DNA of 64,000 nt from Cupriavidus taiwanensis (GCF_900250075.1 NZ_LT977071.1:496001-560000); one strand, 5' to 3'; shown: positions 43,222 to 51,884, numbered from the stretch's first letter. A program made the numbers and translations. The notes: generated by a model from the sequence alone, not told the origin.

Positions 43222-44487
43222 TCAGTGTCCGAGGATGCGGTCGATGCTGGCGGCCGCGTCATAGGTGCGGGCCAGCACGTCCAGGTAGCGGATGCGCGCC
43301 TGGAACAGCGTGCGCTGGGCATCCAGCACGTCGAGGAAATTGAACTTGCCGGCCTCGAACCCGCGCGAGGCGGCAGCGTAGGCCTGTTCGGCCGCCGGCA
43401 GCACCGAGGCCTGCAGCGTCTGCGCCGCGGCGCGCGACACCGACAGCTGCGTCGAGGCCTGCTGCAGTTCGCCCTGCAGGCGCACGCGCGTGGCGGCGTG
43501 CGCGTCCTGCGCGCCGTCGGCACGGCGCAGCGCCGCGTACAGGTTGCCCTGGTTGCGGTCGAACAGCGGGAGCGGAATCGCCACGCCCAGCACCGCCATG
43601 TTGCGGTTGGCCTCGTTGTCGCGCTTGGCGCCCAGGCTCACGGTCACGTCGGGATACTGGCGGCTGCGCTGCACCGCCACTTCGGCACGGCTGCGCTCCG
43701 CCGCCAGGCGGCTGGCTTCGAGCAGCGGCGAGTCTTCCAGCGCCGCCTGCAACGCTGCCGGCGCTGGCCGCGACGGCAGCGCATCGAGATCGCCCTGTGC
43801 CTGCGCGAAGCGCGGCACGCTGTCGCCCCACAGCGCCGCCAGCGACTGTCGCGCTGACTGCAGCGCGCCGGTGGCCTCGGCCAGCTCCAGCTCGGCATTG
43901 GCCTGCTCCACCCGGGCGCGCGTGGCTTCCAGCGGCGCCACCTTGCCCGCGGCCACGCGCCGGCCCGCGGCGTCGGCGGCCTGGCTGGCGATGCCGACCG
44001 AACCTTCGGCCAGGCGGACGCGCTCCTGCGCCACCAGCACGCCGAAGAAGCGCGCGATCACCGTGGCGCGCAGCCCGGCGCGGGTGCTGCCCAGCTCGGC
44101 CTGCGCCAGCTCGCGCCCGCGCTCGGCCAGGCCGATGCGCGCGGCGCGCTTGCCGCCGAGTTCGATCGGCAGGTTGACCTGCCCGGTGGTCGAGCGCGAG
44201 GCCTTGCGCGTGTCTTCCATCGACACCGCCAGTTCCGGATTGGGGATGACGCGCGACTGGATCAGGTCGCCTTCGGTGGCGTCAAGCTCCTTGCCGGCGG
44301 CGGACAGCGTGAAGCTGCCGGCTTCAGCCAGCGCCAGTGCGGCATCGAGGGTCAGGATAGGGGCCAGTGCGCCGGCCGGCGCGGCAGCCGGTGGCAGCGC
44401 CACGGCGGCGGGCGGCGTCTGCGCGACGCCGGGGAATGGGCTGGATAACACGGCCGCCAGCCCGAGCGGCAGCAAAAGTCTTCGCAT
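43222..44487 (-). CDS. czcC: CzcC-type outer-membrane channel
   Basis: 421 residues, with a signal peptide cut after VAQ (near residue 23). It is a TolC-fold outer-membrane efflux protein with two OEP repeats: LDAALALAEAGSFTLSAAG and ELDATEGDLIQSRVIPNPEL at the start of the first, and AERSRAEVAVQRSRQYPDVT starting the second, with long coiled-coil helices of Ala/Arg/Glu composition. It forms the trimeric exit duct for CzcA/CzcB. It lies 16 bases before czcB and follows czcI across two RNA stem-loops. Confidence 0.94.
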   Translation of the reverse strand: MRRLLLPLGLAAVLSSPFPGVAQTPPAAVALPPAAAPAGALAPILTLDAALALAEAGSFTLSAAGKELDATEGDLIQSRVIPNPELAVSMEDTRKASRSTTGQVNLPIELGGKRAARIGLAERGRELAQAELGSTRAGLRATVIARFFGVLVAQERVRLAEGSVGIASQAADAAGRRVAAGKVAPLEATRARVEQANAELELAEATGALQSARQSLAALWGDSVPRFAQAQGDLDALPSRPAPAALQAALEDSPLLEASRLAAERSRAEVAVQRSRQYPDVTVSLGAKRDNEANRNMAVLGVAIPLPLFDRNQGNLYAALRRADGAQDAHAATRVRLQGELQQASTQLSVSRAAAQTLQASVLPAAEQAYAAASRGFEAGKFNFLDVLDAQRTLFQARIRYLDVLARTYDAAASIDRILGH

Positions 44488-44531
44488 CGAATTGCACCAG
44501 AAGAAAACCGGGGGAATTCGGCGAGACGCCC

Positions 44532-44615
44532 GGCGTCATGCGGTCATGACGCCAGGAGGCGATCGGAATGGATCGGGATGGCGGGGAAGCGTCGTCTCGC
44601 CGGCTAAGCGAGACG
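44532..44615 (-). promoter_or_regulatory. Two stem-loops between czcI and czcC
   Basis: GGCGTCATG-CGGT-CATGACGCC (44532-44553) is a perfect 9-base stem. CGTCTCGC-N7-GCGAGACG (44593-44615) is a perfect 8-base stem that straddles the czcI stop codon. Neither is followed by a T-run in the direction of transcription. They may set the ratio of CzcI to CzcCBA by processing or stabilising the mRNA. Confidence 0.5.
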
Positions 44616-44978
44616 CAGCCACTGCGGGCGGTCGGGCGCCCGCGCGCTGTGCGAGGAGAAGCGGGGTTGGGGCACCGGCGGCGCCAGCTCCACCCGGCGC
44701 AGCGCGGGTACGTCCTGCGCATCGGCCGGCGCGAAGGGCAGCGAGGCGATATGGCAGACGCCGCAGTCGGGATCGGCGAGGTTCAGCTTGGCCTTGTCCT
44801 GCGCGGGATCGGCGGGCTGCTCCGGCATGCCGCTGCCGACCTGGTGCCGGTGCTCATGGTGCCCGTAATGGGCCTTGGCGGCCGCGGCGGCCTCGTGCCC
44901 GCAATACGCGGCGGCTCCCGCCCAGGCGAACTGGAGCGGCAGGACGAGCGCAAGGAGAACGAGGATCAGGCGTTGCAT
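44604..44978 (-). CDS. czcI: CzcI-like small periplasmic protein
   Basis: 124 residues, signal peptide cut after AWA (LILVLLALVLPLQFAWA). The mature part has AYCGHE, a His cluster HYGHHEHRHQ and DCGVCHIA, a plausible metal-binding set of Cys and His. Gene position before czcC and the pattern of signal peptide, Cys-Gly-His and His cluster fit CzcI of Cupriavidus metallidurans, considered a regulator of the czcCBA operon. The Met at 44978 gives a clean signal peptide; a longer frame runs in from upstream. Confidence 0.83.
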   Translation of the reverse strand: MQRLILVLLALVLPLQFAWAGAAAYCGHEAAAAAKAHYGHHEHRHQVGSGMPEQPADPAQDKAKLNLADPDCGVCHIASLPFAPADAQDVPALRRVELAPPVPQPRFSSHSARAPDRPQWLRLA

Positions 44979-45117
44979 GAATGGTGAGGGCGGCGCTGCG
45001 GACGCCGATGGCGGCCGGCCAGCGAGCGGCAAGTTTAACCGAGGCACCGCGATCATTCAGGCAACGGGGTCATTACATTTGCGTCATGGCGGCGGCGCGA
45101 GCGGCCGGTTCGCAACA

Positions 45118-45134
45118 ATTCAATATTTTTGAAT
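45118..45134. promoter_or_regulatory. AT-rich inverted repeat in the divergent czcI gap
   Basis: ATTCAA-TATTT-TTGAAT, a 6-base inverted repeat 140 bases before czcI and 121 bases before the divergent 12-residue-repeat gene. It could be a metal-regulator operator shared by both. Confidence 0.35.
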
Positions 45135-45254
45135 AACTCATCCGGCAAAGCGCCCGCTTGCTCTGCTCTTGGACTCCTATAGTTCCGTACATGAACGGCA
45201 CGCACACAAAGCAACGCCTTCTGACAAATTCAACAAGCTAATGGAGAAACCATC

Positions 45255-45635
45255 ATGACCAAGACCACCCGCCTCGCTTCCGCCCTGCTCCTGACCCTGG
45301 CCGCGCTGGGCGCCGCCCAAGCCGCCACCGCCGCCGACGTGCTGCCCGGCGACAAGTACGGCTACAACTTCCGCAGCACCGTGCCGGGTGACAAGTATGG
45401 TTATGAATTCCGCAGCCATGACGCCTTCACCGACGGCGCCCGCGCCGGCAAGGCCGACCCCTTTACCGACGGAGCCCGCACCGGCAAGGCCGACCCCTTC
45501 ACCGACGGGGCCCGCACCGTGGCCGGCCTGGACCGCAGCGGCGTGTCGGCATCGCCTGCCCGCGGCTTCGACACCTTTACCGAAGGCAGCCGCACCGGCA
45601 AGTTCGATCCCTACGGCGAAGGCGCCCGCGCCTGA
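45255..45635 (+). CDS. Secreted protein of 12-residue tandem repeats
   Basis: 126 residues, signal peptide cut near ATA/ADV (about residue 27). GGAG and a spacing of seven support the start. Two copies of PGDKYGYxFRS are followed by units of the pattern D-x-(F/Y)-(T/G)-(D/E)-G-(A/S)-R-(T/A)-G-K-(A/F): three in tandem (residues about 56-91), a 14-residue break, then one and a half more. The repeats are rich in Asp, Gly and Arg with an aromatic in each. I do not recognise a named family. The place beside czcI and the acidic repeats fit a metal-binding or metal-induced periplasmic protein, but that is inference. Confidence 0.85.
   Translation: MTKTTRLASALLLTLAALGAAQAATAADVLPGDKYGYNFRSTVPGDKYGYEFRSHDAFTDGARAGKADPFTDGARTGKADPFTDGARTVAGLDRSGVSASPARGFDTFTEGSRTGKFDPYGEGARA
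45420..45527 (+). repeat. Three tandem 36-base coding repeats
   Basis: Three in-frame units (45420-45455, 45456-45491, 45492-45527), near-identical in the first two and diverging at the end of the third, encode the DxFTDGARxGKA units of the secreted repeat protein. Confidence 0.85.
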
Positions 45636-45699
45636 GCGGGCCACGCCGCACGCCGGCGACAAATCCTGCAGAGAGGCCAGCGCCAGCGCTGGCCTTTTG

Positions 45700-45915
45700 T
45701 CATTCCTCGCGCCCCAGCCGGTGCATGGCTTCGCGCAGCGTGCGCATCTGCGCGCTGAAGCGGGTGCAGGCATCGCAGATGGCCAGGTGCGAGCGCACGC
45801 GCAGCCGCTCGCCCCACGACAGCGGCAGGTCCAGGCTCTTCATGGTCAGGTGGTGGACCTCTTCGCAATCCGGCAGCAGCCGGCGCGGCGGGCGGGAGGG
45901 TGGGGTTTCCGGCAT
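45700..45915 (-). CDS. Zinc-finger anti-sigma factor
   Basis: 71 residues. The zf-HC2 zinc-binding signature is HLAICDACTRF (His-x3-Cys-x2-Cys), preceded by LLPDCEEVHHLTMKSLDLPL. It is short with no membrane segment, so it is a soluble ZAS-type anti-sigma factor that should hold the adjacent sigma factor and release it on a thiol or metal signal. The Met at 45915 is chosen because it lies after the end of the sigma gene; a longer reading would overlap that gene. The 40-base gap and same direction indicate one operon. Confidence 0.82.
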   Translation of the reverse strand: MPETPPSRPPRRLLPDCEEVHHLTMKSLDLPLSWGERLRVRSHLAICDACTRFSAQMRTLREAMHRLGREE

Positions 45916-45955
45916 CTTTGTCCGTGACGGTTCGCTGGCGTGGGCGGAGGCAGGC

Positions 45956-46549
45956 TCAGCCGGCCTTGCCGGGCCGGCCACGCTGCCCGAACCAGTGTAG
46001 TTCGAGGCATTCGCGCAGGCGCATGCGGGCCCGGTAGAGCATCGCCCAGGCATTGGTCGCGCTGATCTGCAAATGCTGACAGATTTCTTCGGTGTCCAGC
46101 TCCAGCCATTCCCGCATCATGAAGATGCGGCCGGTGCGCGCCGGCAGGCGGTCCACACATAGCTGCAGGATCTCGAAGAACTCGCGACGCTCGAACGCGC
46201 GCTCCGGATCGCCCCAGTCGGAGGGTGGATCCTGGTAGTGGCCGTTGCGCGTGAACAGGGCGTCGAAGGCGTCATCGTCGGACTGCGGCTGGCCATCGCC
46301 GTCGGTAGCCAGCGCCAGCCTGACCTCGCGCCTGCCGCTGCGCAGCGCGTCGATGATCTTGTGCTTGAGGATGCCGACCAGGTAGGTGCGCAGCGCCGAC
46401 TGGCCGGCAAAGCGCTCCGGATGCTCGAGCGCGGCCAGCAGCGTTTCCGAGACGGCATCCTCGGCCACCGCCTCGTCGCGCAGCTGCAGGCGCGCGAAGC
46501 GCAACAGGTAGGGGCGTAGCGCCTGCAGTTCGGCGGGGTCGAGGCTCAT
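45956..46549 (-). CDS. ECF-family RNA polymerase sigma factor
   Basis: 197 residues. Sigma region 2: LQLRDEAVAEDAVSETLLAA and SALRTYLVGILKHKIIDALR. Region 4: LPARTGRIFMMREWLELDTE and ICQHLQISATNAWAMLYRAR, the helix-turn-helix for the -35 element. The YLVGILKHKIIDALR wording and a linker of about 30 acidic residues between regions 2 and 4 fit ECF sigma factors paired with small zf-HC2 anti-sigma factors. It faces left, with the anti-sigma gene 40 bases downstream. Targets are not visible here; neighbouring metal genes are only circumstantial. Confidence 0.92.
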   Translation of the reverse strand: MSLDPAELQALRPYLLRFARLQLRDEAVAEDAVSETLLAALEHPERFAGQSALRTYLVGILKHKIIDALRSGRREVRLALATDGDGQPQSDDDAFDALFTRNGHYQDPPSDWGDPERAFERREFFEILQLCVDRLPARTGRIFMMREWLELDTEEICQHLQISATNAWAMLYRARMRLRECLELHWFGQRGRPGKAG

Positions 46550-46925
46550 CGGGGATCGGGGGCGGTTGCCTGGACGGATGCGCCATCATACCCGCGCCCT
46601 CCGCTTTGCCGGTATGCCGCGGTGGTCAGCTGCCGGTCAGCGCGGAGTTCGTCCTTATTTACCCCTAAAGGCTGGGTCAAAATTTGCCGATATTTTCGGT
46701 AAACTTCCGGGCTTTTCCACCTTCCCTGCCCGGCCCTGGTCAGGATGTCCATCAATTTAAACCGGCGGTCGCGCACTGGGTTAGCCCGTATTCGCGTCGA
46801 AATTTCCGACTTCGGCACGGACATTTTTGATCGGGAAGATTCTTCAAGAATTATCCGAACGACCTGGAATACCGGGTAGCCCGGTCAGAAACAGCAGAAA
46901 GCAGAACAGCAGTGAGCAACAAATA
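46550..46925. promoter_or_regulatory. AT-richer divergent leader between the sigma factor and the glycosyltransferase
   Basis: 376 bases without a gene. It is less GC-rich than its surroundings. It contains ATTCTT-C-AAGAAT (46839-46851), ACCGGG-TAG-CCCGGT (46871-46885) and CCGATATTTTCGG near 46687-46700. It should hold promoters for both divergent genes; no clear -35/-10 pair or ribosome site could be fixed. Confidence 0.5.
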
Positions 46926-48104
46926 ATGTCAAAGCAGTGGAAGGTATGGCTGGCAAATATCTGCATTGGGGCCTACCGACTCCTTAGTATCGGGCGCAAC
47001 GCCGCATGCTCGCCGGTGCGCGAGCAGAAGTTCAGCCGGCTCGTCGTATTCTCGACCACGGCCCTGGGTGACTTCATGCTGAATACCCCTGCCATCCGGG
47101 CCCTGCGGAACCGATATCCGGCCGCCAGGATTACGCTGGTGGCAAACCCGAGGAATCGGGACCTTGTCAGCGCATGTCCGTATGTCGACGATATCGTTTG
47201 CTGGGACCATAAGGCCAAAAGCATCGTGCCCACCATTTGGCGACTGCGAAAGCGCAAGCCGCAGTTGGCGGTCATCCTGCACTCGAAAGGGCCCTATGAC
47301 CTGATCGCGGCGGTCTTCGCCGGGTGTTCTTACCTGCTCAAGAACATCTACGATGATGAACTGCCTGGCCAGGAACGGTGGCTCGAAGCGGCCACCTGGA
47401 CACGGGACGAGGGTCACCTGATCCAAAGCAAGCTGGACCTGGTGGGCCATTTGGGCTGCGACACATCCAACCCCGAAATGTTCGTGCCCGCCCGTCCTGT
47501 CACCGGTGCTGCGCCGGCGAGCATCATCGGTTTCCAGTTGGGCGCCTCGCAGCCGGTCAGGTGCTGGCCGATCGAGCATTTCATCAAGTTGGCCAAGGCT
47601 CTGCTCGCCGAAGCGGAGGACACCGCGATCGCGCTGATCGGATCAGATCGGGAAAGGAGTCTGGAGAGCAGGTTCATGGCCGGGCTGACGTCGCAAGAAA
47701 GGCAACGTGTCACCAGCTACGTCGGCCGAACCACGCTGCCCACACTGATTACCGTGATTCAGCGCATGAAGGTGCTGGTTACCGGCGATACCGGCCCTCT
47801 CCATCTGGCTATCGCACTCAAGGTAAGGACCGTCAGCCTTTTTGCCACCGCGAGCCCGAAGAAAACCGGCCCCTATCAGGACACGGCCTTGCACAAGGTG
47901 TTGCACGTAGCGATGGACTGGCGACAGCCGGCCGGGGCTGAGCCTCTCCACCCGATGGCGTACATCAAGGTCGACGAGGTCCTGCACGCTGTGGTGGCCT
48001 CGATGCGAGGTGCCGAAACCGGGCATCCGCAGTCGTTGCCTGCGGCCGCCCGCCCGGGGCAACGGACGGCCAGACCGGAAGTGGCCGTCCTGGCGGTCTC
48101 GTAA
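46926..48104 (+). CDS. Glycosyltransferase family 9 (heptosyltransferase-like)
   Basis: 392 residues. It shows the two-domain GT-B layout of ADP-heptose:LPS heptosyltransferases: FSTTALGDFMLNTPAIRALR near 43-62 (acceptor domain), AARITLVANPRNRDLVSACP, FQLGASQPVRCWPIEHFIKL near 205-225 and VTGDTGPLHLAIALKVRTVS near 285-305, the donor-binding signature. It should add a sugar to LPS core or a surface glycan. A short helical start without a signal suggests peripheral membrane binding. The start lacks a good ribosome site. It is isolated from other LPS genes and its leader is AT-rich, so transfer is possible. The C-terminal 35 residues are variable. Confidence 0.88.
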   Translation: MSKQWKVWLANICIGAYRLLSIGRNAACSPVREQKFSRLVVFSTTALGDFMLNTPAIRALRNRYPAARITLVANPRNRDLVSACPYVDDIVCWDHKAKSIVPTIWRLRKRKPQLAVILHSKGPYDLIAAVFAGCSYLLKNIYDDELPGQERWLEAATWTRDEGHLIQSKLDLVGHLGCDTSNPEMFVPARPVTGAAPASIIGFQLGASQPVRCWPIEHFIKLAKALLAEAEDTAIALIGSDRERSLESRFMAGLTSQERQRVTSYVGRTTLPTLITVIQRMKVLVTGDTGPLHLAIALKVRTVSLFATASPKKTGPYQDTALHKVLHVAMDWRQPAGAEPLHPMAYIKVDEVLHAVVASMRGAETGHPQSLPAAARPGQRTARPEVAVLAVS

Positions 48105-48161
48105 CGGCTCGCGCGCCGCGCTGTCAAGGCGCCATGCAGGGCGCGGGAAAATGCAGCCCGG

Positions 48162-49784
48162 TTACCCGATCCCGCGGAACTGCCCGCACAGGCGGAACAC
48201 GTCCATCGACAGCGGAATCTCCTTGGCCTTGCCGTAGCGCGTCGCCAGCTTCAGCAGTTCCTTGATGTCGCGCCCGCTCGCCGCGGGGTAGGCGTCGGCA
48301 AGCGCATCGATCAGCACATCGTCCAGTTCCGCGCCGAACTGCGCCGCCTGCAATCGCCACAGCCGCACGGCATCCTCGCGGCACGGCGTGGTGTAGTGGA
48401 TGGTGGCGATGCAGCGCGACAGGATGGCATCGTCGACGTCGCCGATGCGGTTGGTGGTCATGAACAGCAGGCCGCTGAAGTACTCCAGCGTGCGCAGGAA
48501 CTCGGCGACGATGGCATTGTGTTCGAGGTCGTTGTCGCGGCGGCGGATATAGACGTCGGCCTCGTCCAGCAGCAGGATTGCGTTCCAGCGCATGGCGCGG
48601 CGCAGGATGGTCATCAGCGTGGCCCCCACCGACGCCGCGGTGGTGCCCAGCTGCCCGGAGTGCACGCGGTACAGCGGCTTGCCCACCACCTCGGCATAGA
48701 CCTCGGCTGTCAGCGTCTTGCCCAGGCCGGGCGCACCCTGGCACAGGATGGTGGTGCCACCGGACTTGCCGGGCACGAAGTCCGGCGCCAGCATGTCCAT
48801 GTGCGAGGTCAGGATGTCGATCAGGTCGCGGTGGTGCGCGGGCAGCACCAGCTTGTCGCGCAGCGCGGGCTGGTAGCGGTAGTCGGCCAGGTGCTGCACG
48901 TGTACCCAGATATTGCGGTGCCACTCCAGGTGGAACAGGTGCACGTAGCCATGCAGCGGCACCCGCTCGAAGCCCTCCATGATGCCCGCCTCGCGCCAGA
49001 ACGACGGGTCGCAGGTCATCTCGAAACGGCGCTCCAGCCGCTCCTCGTCGTTCACGCAGCGCGCGCCCGCGGCATCGGCGATCGGGATCAGCTCGGCCGC
49101 GCCCTTGCCATCGACCGCGAACGCCGCGCGCGTCGCGACGAACTGCGCACCGAAGCCGCGCTGGCAGCGCACGAAGCGCTGCGCGTGCTGTTCATATTCC
49201 TGGCGGAATTCCGCGCACTCCTTGTAGAAGCCGAATTCGGCCAGCAACTCCGGGATGGTGCGGTTGGCAATATCGTCGCGCGTAATCACCATCGACGTAG
49301 TCATGCCCGAGCGCCGCAGGTGGTGGTCGGTCAGCGCGGAGTTGGCCGACTGCATGGTATTGGCGAGCAGGTCCACCACCACGTACGCCATGCCTTGCTC
49401 GGGCAAGACATAACGCATGCGGCGTACCACCCAGGGCAGCAGCACGCCGTCGCGGTTGCGCTGGTACAGCCAGCCGTCGATGACGTCGCGCGACAGGTAC
49501 GCGGCCAGCCCCGCCACCAGTTGGTCGAGCCCCGGAATCACGCGCGCCTGCGGCGCGTTGTAGATGTTGTCCAGCGCCAGCATCTGGAACATCAGCGCGC
49601 GCTCGTTCTGGGTCTTGCTGAGCGTATAGAGCGAACTGAGCGCATGCGCGTCGAACAGCTTGCTCGACACCAGCATATTGCCGTGGCACACGCCATGCTG
49701 CTGCAACTGCCGGGCCAGCGGCGAACCGGTTTCGATCATCGCCAGCAGGGGATGGATCAGCGCCTCCGGAATCTCGAAATCCAT
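48162..49784 (-). CDS. AAA+ ATPase of unknown function
   Basis: 540 residues. The C-terminal half is a classic AAA+ module: Walker A CQGAPGLGKTLTAEVYAEVV near 347-360, Walker B ILLLDEADVYIRRRDND near 400, sensor 1 LLFMTTNRIGDVDDAILSRC and arginine finger near 440, with the lid domain at 470-535. The N-terminal 300 residues have no motif I recognise; they begin MDFEIPEALIHPLLAMIETG. The VYIRRRDND after Walker B resembles type of AAA seen in Bcs1/FtsH relatives, but no protease or membrane segment is present. The gene is 57 bases from the convergent glycosyltransferase and 52 bases downstream of an esterase gene, in the same direction. Confidence 0.85.
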   Translation of the reverse strand: MDFEIPEALIHPLLAMIETGSPLARQLQQHGVCHGNMLVSSKLFDAHALSSLYTLSKTQNERALMFQMLALDNIYNAPQARVIPGLDQLVAGLAAYLSRDVIDGWLYQRNRDGVLLPWVVRRMRYVLPEQGMAYVVVDLLANTMQSANSALTDHHLRRSGMTTSMVITRDDIANRTIPELLAEFGFYKECAEFRQEYEQHAQRFVRCQRGFGAQFVATRAAFAVDGKGAAELIPIADAAGARCVNDEERLERRFEMTCDPSFWREAGIMEGFERVPLHGYVHLFHLEWHRNIWVHVQHLADYRYQPALRDKLVLPAHHRDLIDILTSHMDMLAPDFVPGKSGGTTILCQGAPGLGKTLTAEVYAEVVGKPLYRVHSGQLGTTAASVGATLMTILRRAMRWNAILLLDEADVYIRRRDNDLEHNAIVAEFLRTLEYFSGLLFMTTNRIGDVDDAILSRCIATIHYTTPCREDAVRLWRLQAAQFGAELDDVLIDALADAYPAASGRDIKELLKLATRYGKAKEIPLSMDVFRLCGQFRGIG

Positions 49785-49836
49785 GTACCGCGCTCCCGTT
49801 CAATGGCGTGGCCGCGCCCGGCCAGGGGCCAGGGTT

Positions 49837-50511
49837 TTACTGCAGGAAGAAGTCGATTGCGCGCTCGACCACCGGCGCATGGATGACATGGGGCCCGTCG
49901 AACTCGACGTATTCCACGTCATAGCCCGCGGCGCGCAGCCTGGCCGCATGCGCGCGCCCGCTGGCAATCGGCAATTGCTCATCGGCCAGCCCGTGTGCGA
50001 CGAACACCTTGGGAATGCCGGTCTGCATGAACACCGACATGAAGCCGCCGGAGAACGCGATCACATGGCTGGCGATATCGCCGTTGGTAATGCCCAGCGA
50101 CAGCGCATAGCTGGCGCCGTCAGAGAACCCGGCAAAGGCCAGCCGCCGCGGATCGATCCGGTAGCGCGACGTCACCGCGGCCAGCGCCTGGTGCAGCCGC
50201 TGCAGGTCCGGCCCGTTGCCGCCGATGACGATGTCCCAGGTGGGATAGAGCGAATGCGGCGCCAGCACCAGGAAGCGATGCCGCTGCGCATGGGCTTCGA
50301 GATGCGGCAGGATTTTTTCGGGGAAGCCGCCGGCGCCGTGGAACATGACCATCAGGGGCACCGGCTCATGGGGTGCGAGCCCTTCCGGGACGAACAGCAC
50401 GGCATCGCGTTCATCGGCCACGCCGAGCCGGTGCCGACCCGCGGGCAGCGGACTTGCACCCGGGGCCGCGGCGGCAAAGGACATGCGGCCGAACAAGGAC
50501 GGGTCGAGCAT
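49837..50511 (-). CDS. Small alpha/beta hydrolase (esterase/carboxylesterase type)
   Basis: 224 residues, start supported by GGAG six bases upstream. LMVMFHGAGGFPEKILPHLE (oxyanion HG), RLAFAGFSDGASYALSLGIT (nucleophile Ser in GFSDG), FVAHGLADEQLPI (Asp) and FDGPHVIHAPVVERAIDFFL (His) form the complete triad of the phospholipase/carboxylesterase (YpfH) class. No signal peptide, so cytoplasmic. It lies 52 bases upstream of the AAA+ gene and may be co-transcribed with it. Substrate unknown. Confidence 0.88.
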   Translation of the reverse strand: MLDPSLFGRMSFAAAAPGASPLPAGRHRLGVADERDAVLFVPEGLAPHEPVPLMVMFHGAGGFPEKILPHLEAHAQRHRFLVLAPHSLYPTWDIVIGGNGPDLQRLHQALAAVTSRYRIDPRRLAFAGFSDGASYALSLGITNGDIASHVIAFSGGFMSVFMQTGIPKVFVAHGLADEQLPIASGRAHAARLRAAGYDVEYVEFDGPHVIHAPVVERAIDFFLQ

Positions 50512-50632
50512 GGCGTCTCCGGCGGGCGACTCGTGGCCGCACCGATATGGTGATATTTTGTATATTACATACAAACATCCATCCGCGCTAGCCGATCCCC
50601 ATGGCGCCCCCAATCGGCGAAAATCCGATTTT

Positions 50633-51685
50633 TTACCGTCGATCCTTGCCGGCGACTCCCGCTTTTCCGCTCTCGGTCTCATCCGCAACCACGTTGCGTT
50701 CAGCGACCAGCCTGCTCCAGCGTGCCAGCTCCTGTCGAATAAACGCCTGGAAGTCTGCAGGGCCCGCGTGCACGACCTTGAAACCGTAACCTGAAAGCAC
50801 CTCGTTCTTCGACAAATCAGACAGGACATGCTTCACCGCCAGATCGAGTTTTTCGATTCTGTCTCGCGCGGTCCCCTTGGGGGCCAGAACGCCATACCAC
50901 CCGGTGACATACATGTTCTGCAACCCGGCCTCCGCAAAGGTGGGCGTCTCAGGCGCGATCGGCAGGCGAGTGTCGTTCGCAATCGCCAGTGCACGCAACT
51001 TCCCGGATTTGACGTACCTGAGACTATCGGCCCCCGCGAACACTGCGTCCACGTCACCACTGATTGCTGCCGTGACCGCCTGGACGCCGCCGTGGTACGG
51101 CACATGGGTCACTCGTATCGAGGCGGATTGCGACAGCAACTCTATGGCGAGATGGCTGGTATTTCCGTATCCGGACGATGCCACGGTCACCGGATGGGAC
51201 TTTGCGCGCACGATCAGTTCGGATACAGAAGTGATTTTCGAAGTGGCGCCCACATAAAGCACCAATGGTTGCTTTGCCAGCAGAGAAACCGGCTGGAAAT
51301 CACTGACTGGGTCGTAGCCGGCCGACCGACTCACGAGTGGCCCGATCGCGTAGGCGGCCAGGGCGAGCACGAGGGTATAGCCATCGTTGCTGGCGCGTTG
51401 AACGTGGCGCAAGGCGATCTGTCCGCCCGCGCCTGGCTTGTATTGAAGCACCACTGGCACTCCCAGCGCGGTCTGCAGTCCCTCGCCGAGCGGGCGCGCC
51501 ATAAGATCCGCCGGCCCTCCCGGAGGATAAGGCACGACCATGGTGATGGGTTGATCGGGATAGCCGGCCCACGCTGGCTGAACCGACGCGATCGTTCCGC
51601 CTGCCACCAACCATCCGCCGGATCGCATTATTGCTGCGAGTCTTTGCACAATCAAAAAGGGTGAAAAATCAAGCCATTGTCGCAA
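50633..51685 (-). CDS. Bug-family periplasmic solute receptor
   Basis: 350 residues with a signal peptide cut after AWA (near residue 40). Family motifs: YPDQPITMVVPYPPGGPADL at the mature start, VPVVLQYKPGAGGQIALRHV, GYTLVLAL, SLLAKQPLVLYVG and VTHVPYHGGVQAVTAAISGD. Bug/TctC receptors bind small carboxylates, often without a dedicated transporter, and are hugely expanded in Cupriavidus and Bordetella. No tctAB genes are adjacent. The N-terminal signal region is longer than usual, so the start may be a little downstream. It is divergent from the giant kinase gene. Confidence 0.92.
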   Translation of the reverse strand: MRQWLDFSPFLIVQRLAAIMRSGGWLVAGGTIASVQPAWAGYPDQPITMVVPYPPGGPADLMARPLGEGLQTALGVPVVLQYKPGAGGQIALRHVQRASNDGYTLVLALAAYAIGPLVSRSAGYDPVSDFQPVSLLAKQPLVLYVGATSKITSVSELIVRAKSHPVTVASSGYGNTSHLAIELLSQSASIRVTHVPYHGGVQAVTAAISGDVDAVFAGADSLRYVKSGKLRALAIANDTRLPIAPETPTFAEAGLQNMYVTGWYGVLAPKGTARDRIEKLDLAVKHVLSDLSKNEVLSGYGFKVVHAGPADFQAFIRQELARWSRLVAERNVVADETESGKAGVAGKDRR

Positions 51686-51884
51686 GGCGAGCGGGGCCAG
51701 CTGGTATTTAAGGATTTACTGGGCTGAGCCACGGAAGGCTGATACGCGATCAGTCCAACACCGCAGGCGCATCAGCGGCTGTCGATTATGTGTCGACATG
51801 GGCGATTTGGTAAGATGCGGCCTCCCGGCTGCGCCTGCAAGCTAGCCGTTTTTTTGCACATTGGTCCCGACAACGGTGCTTTCC

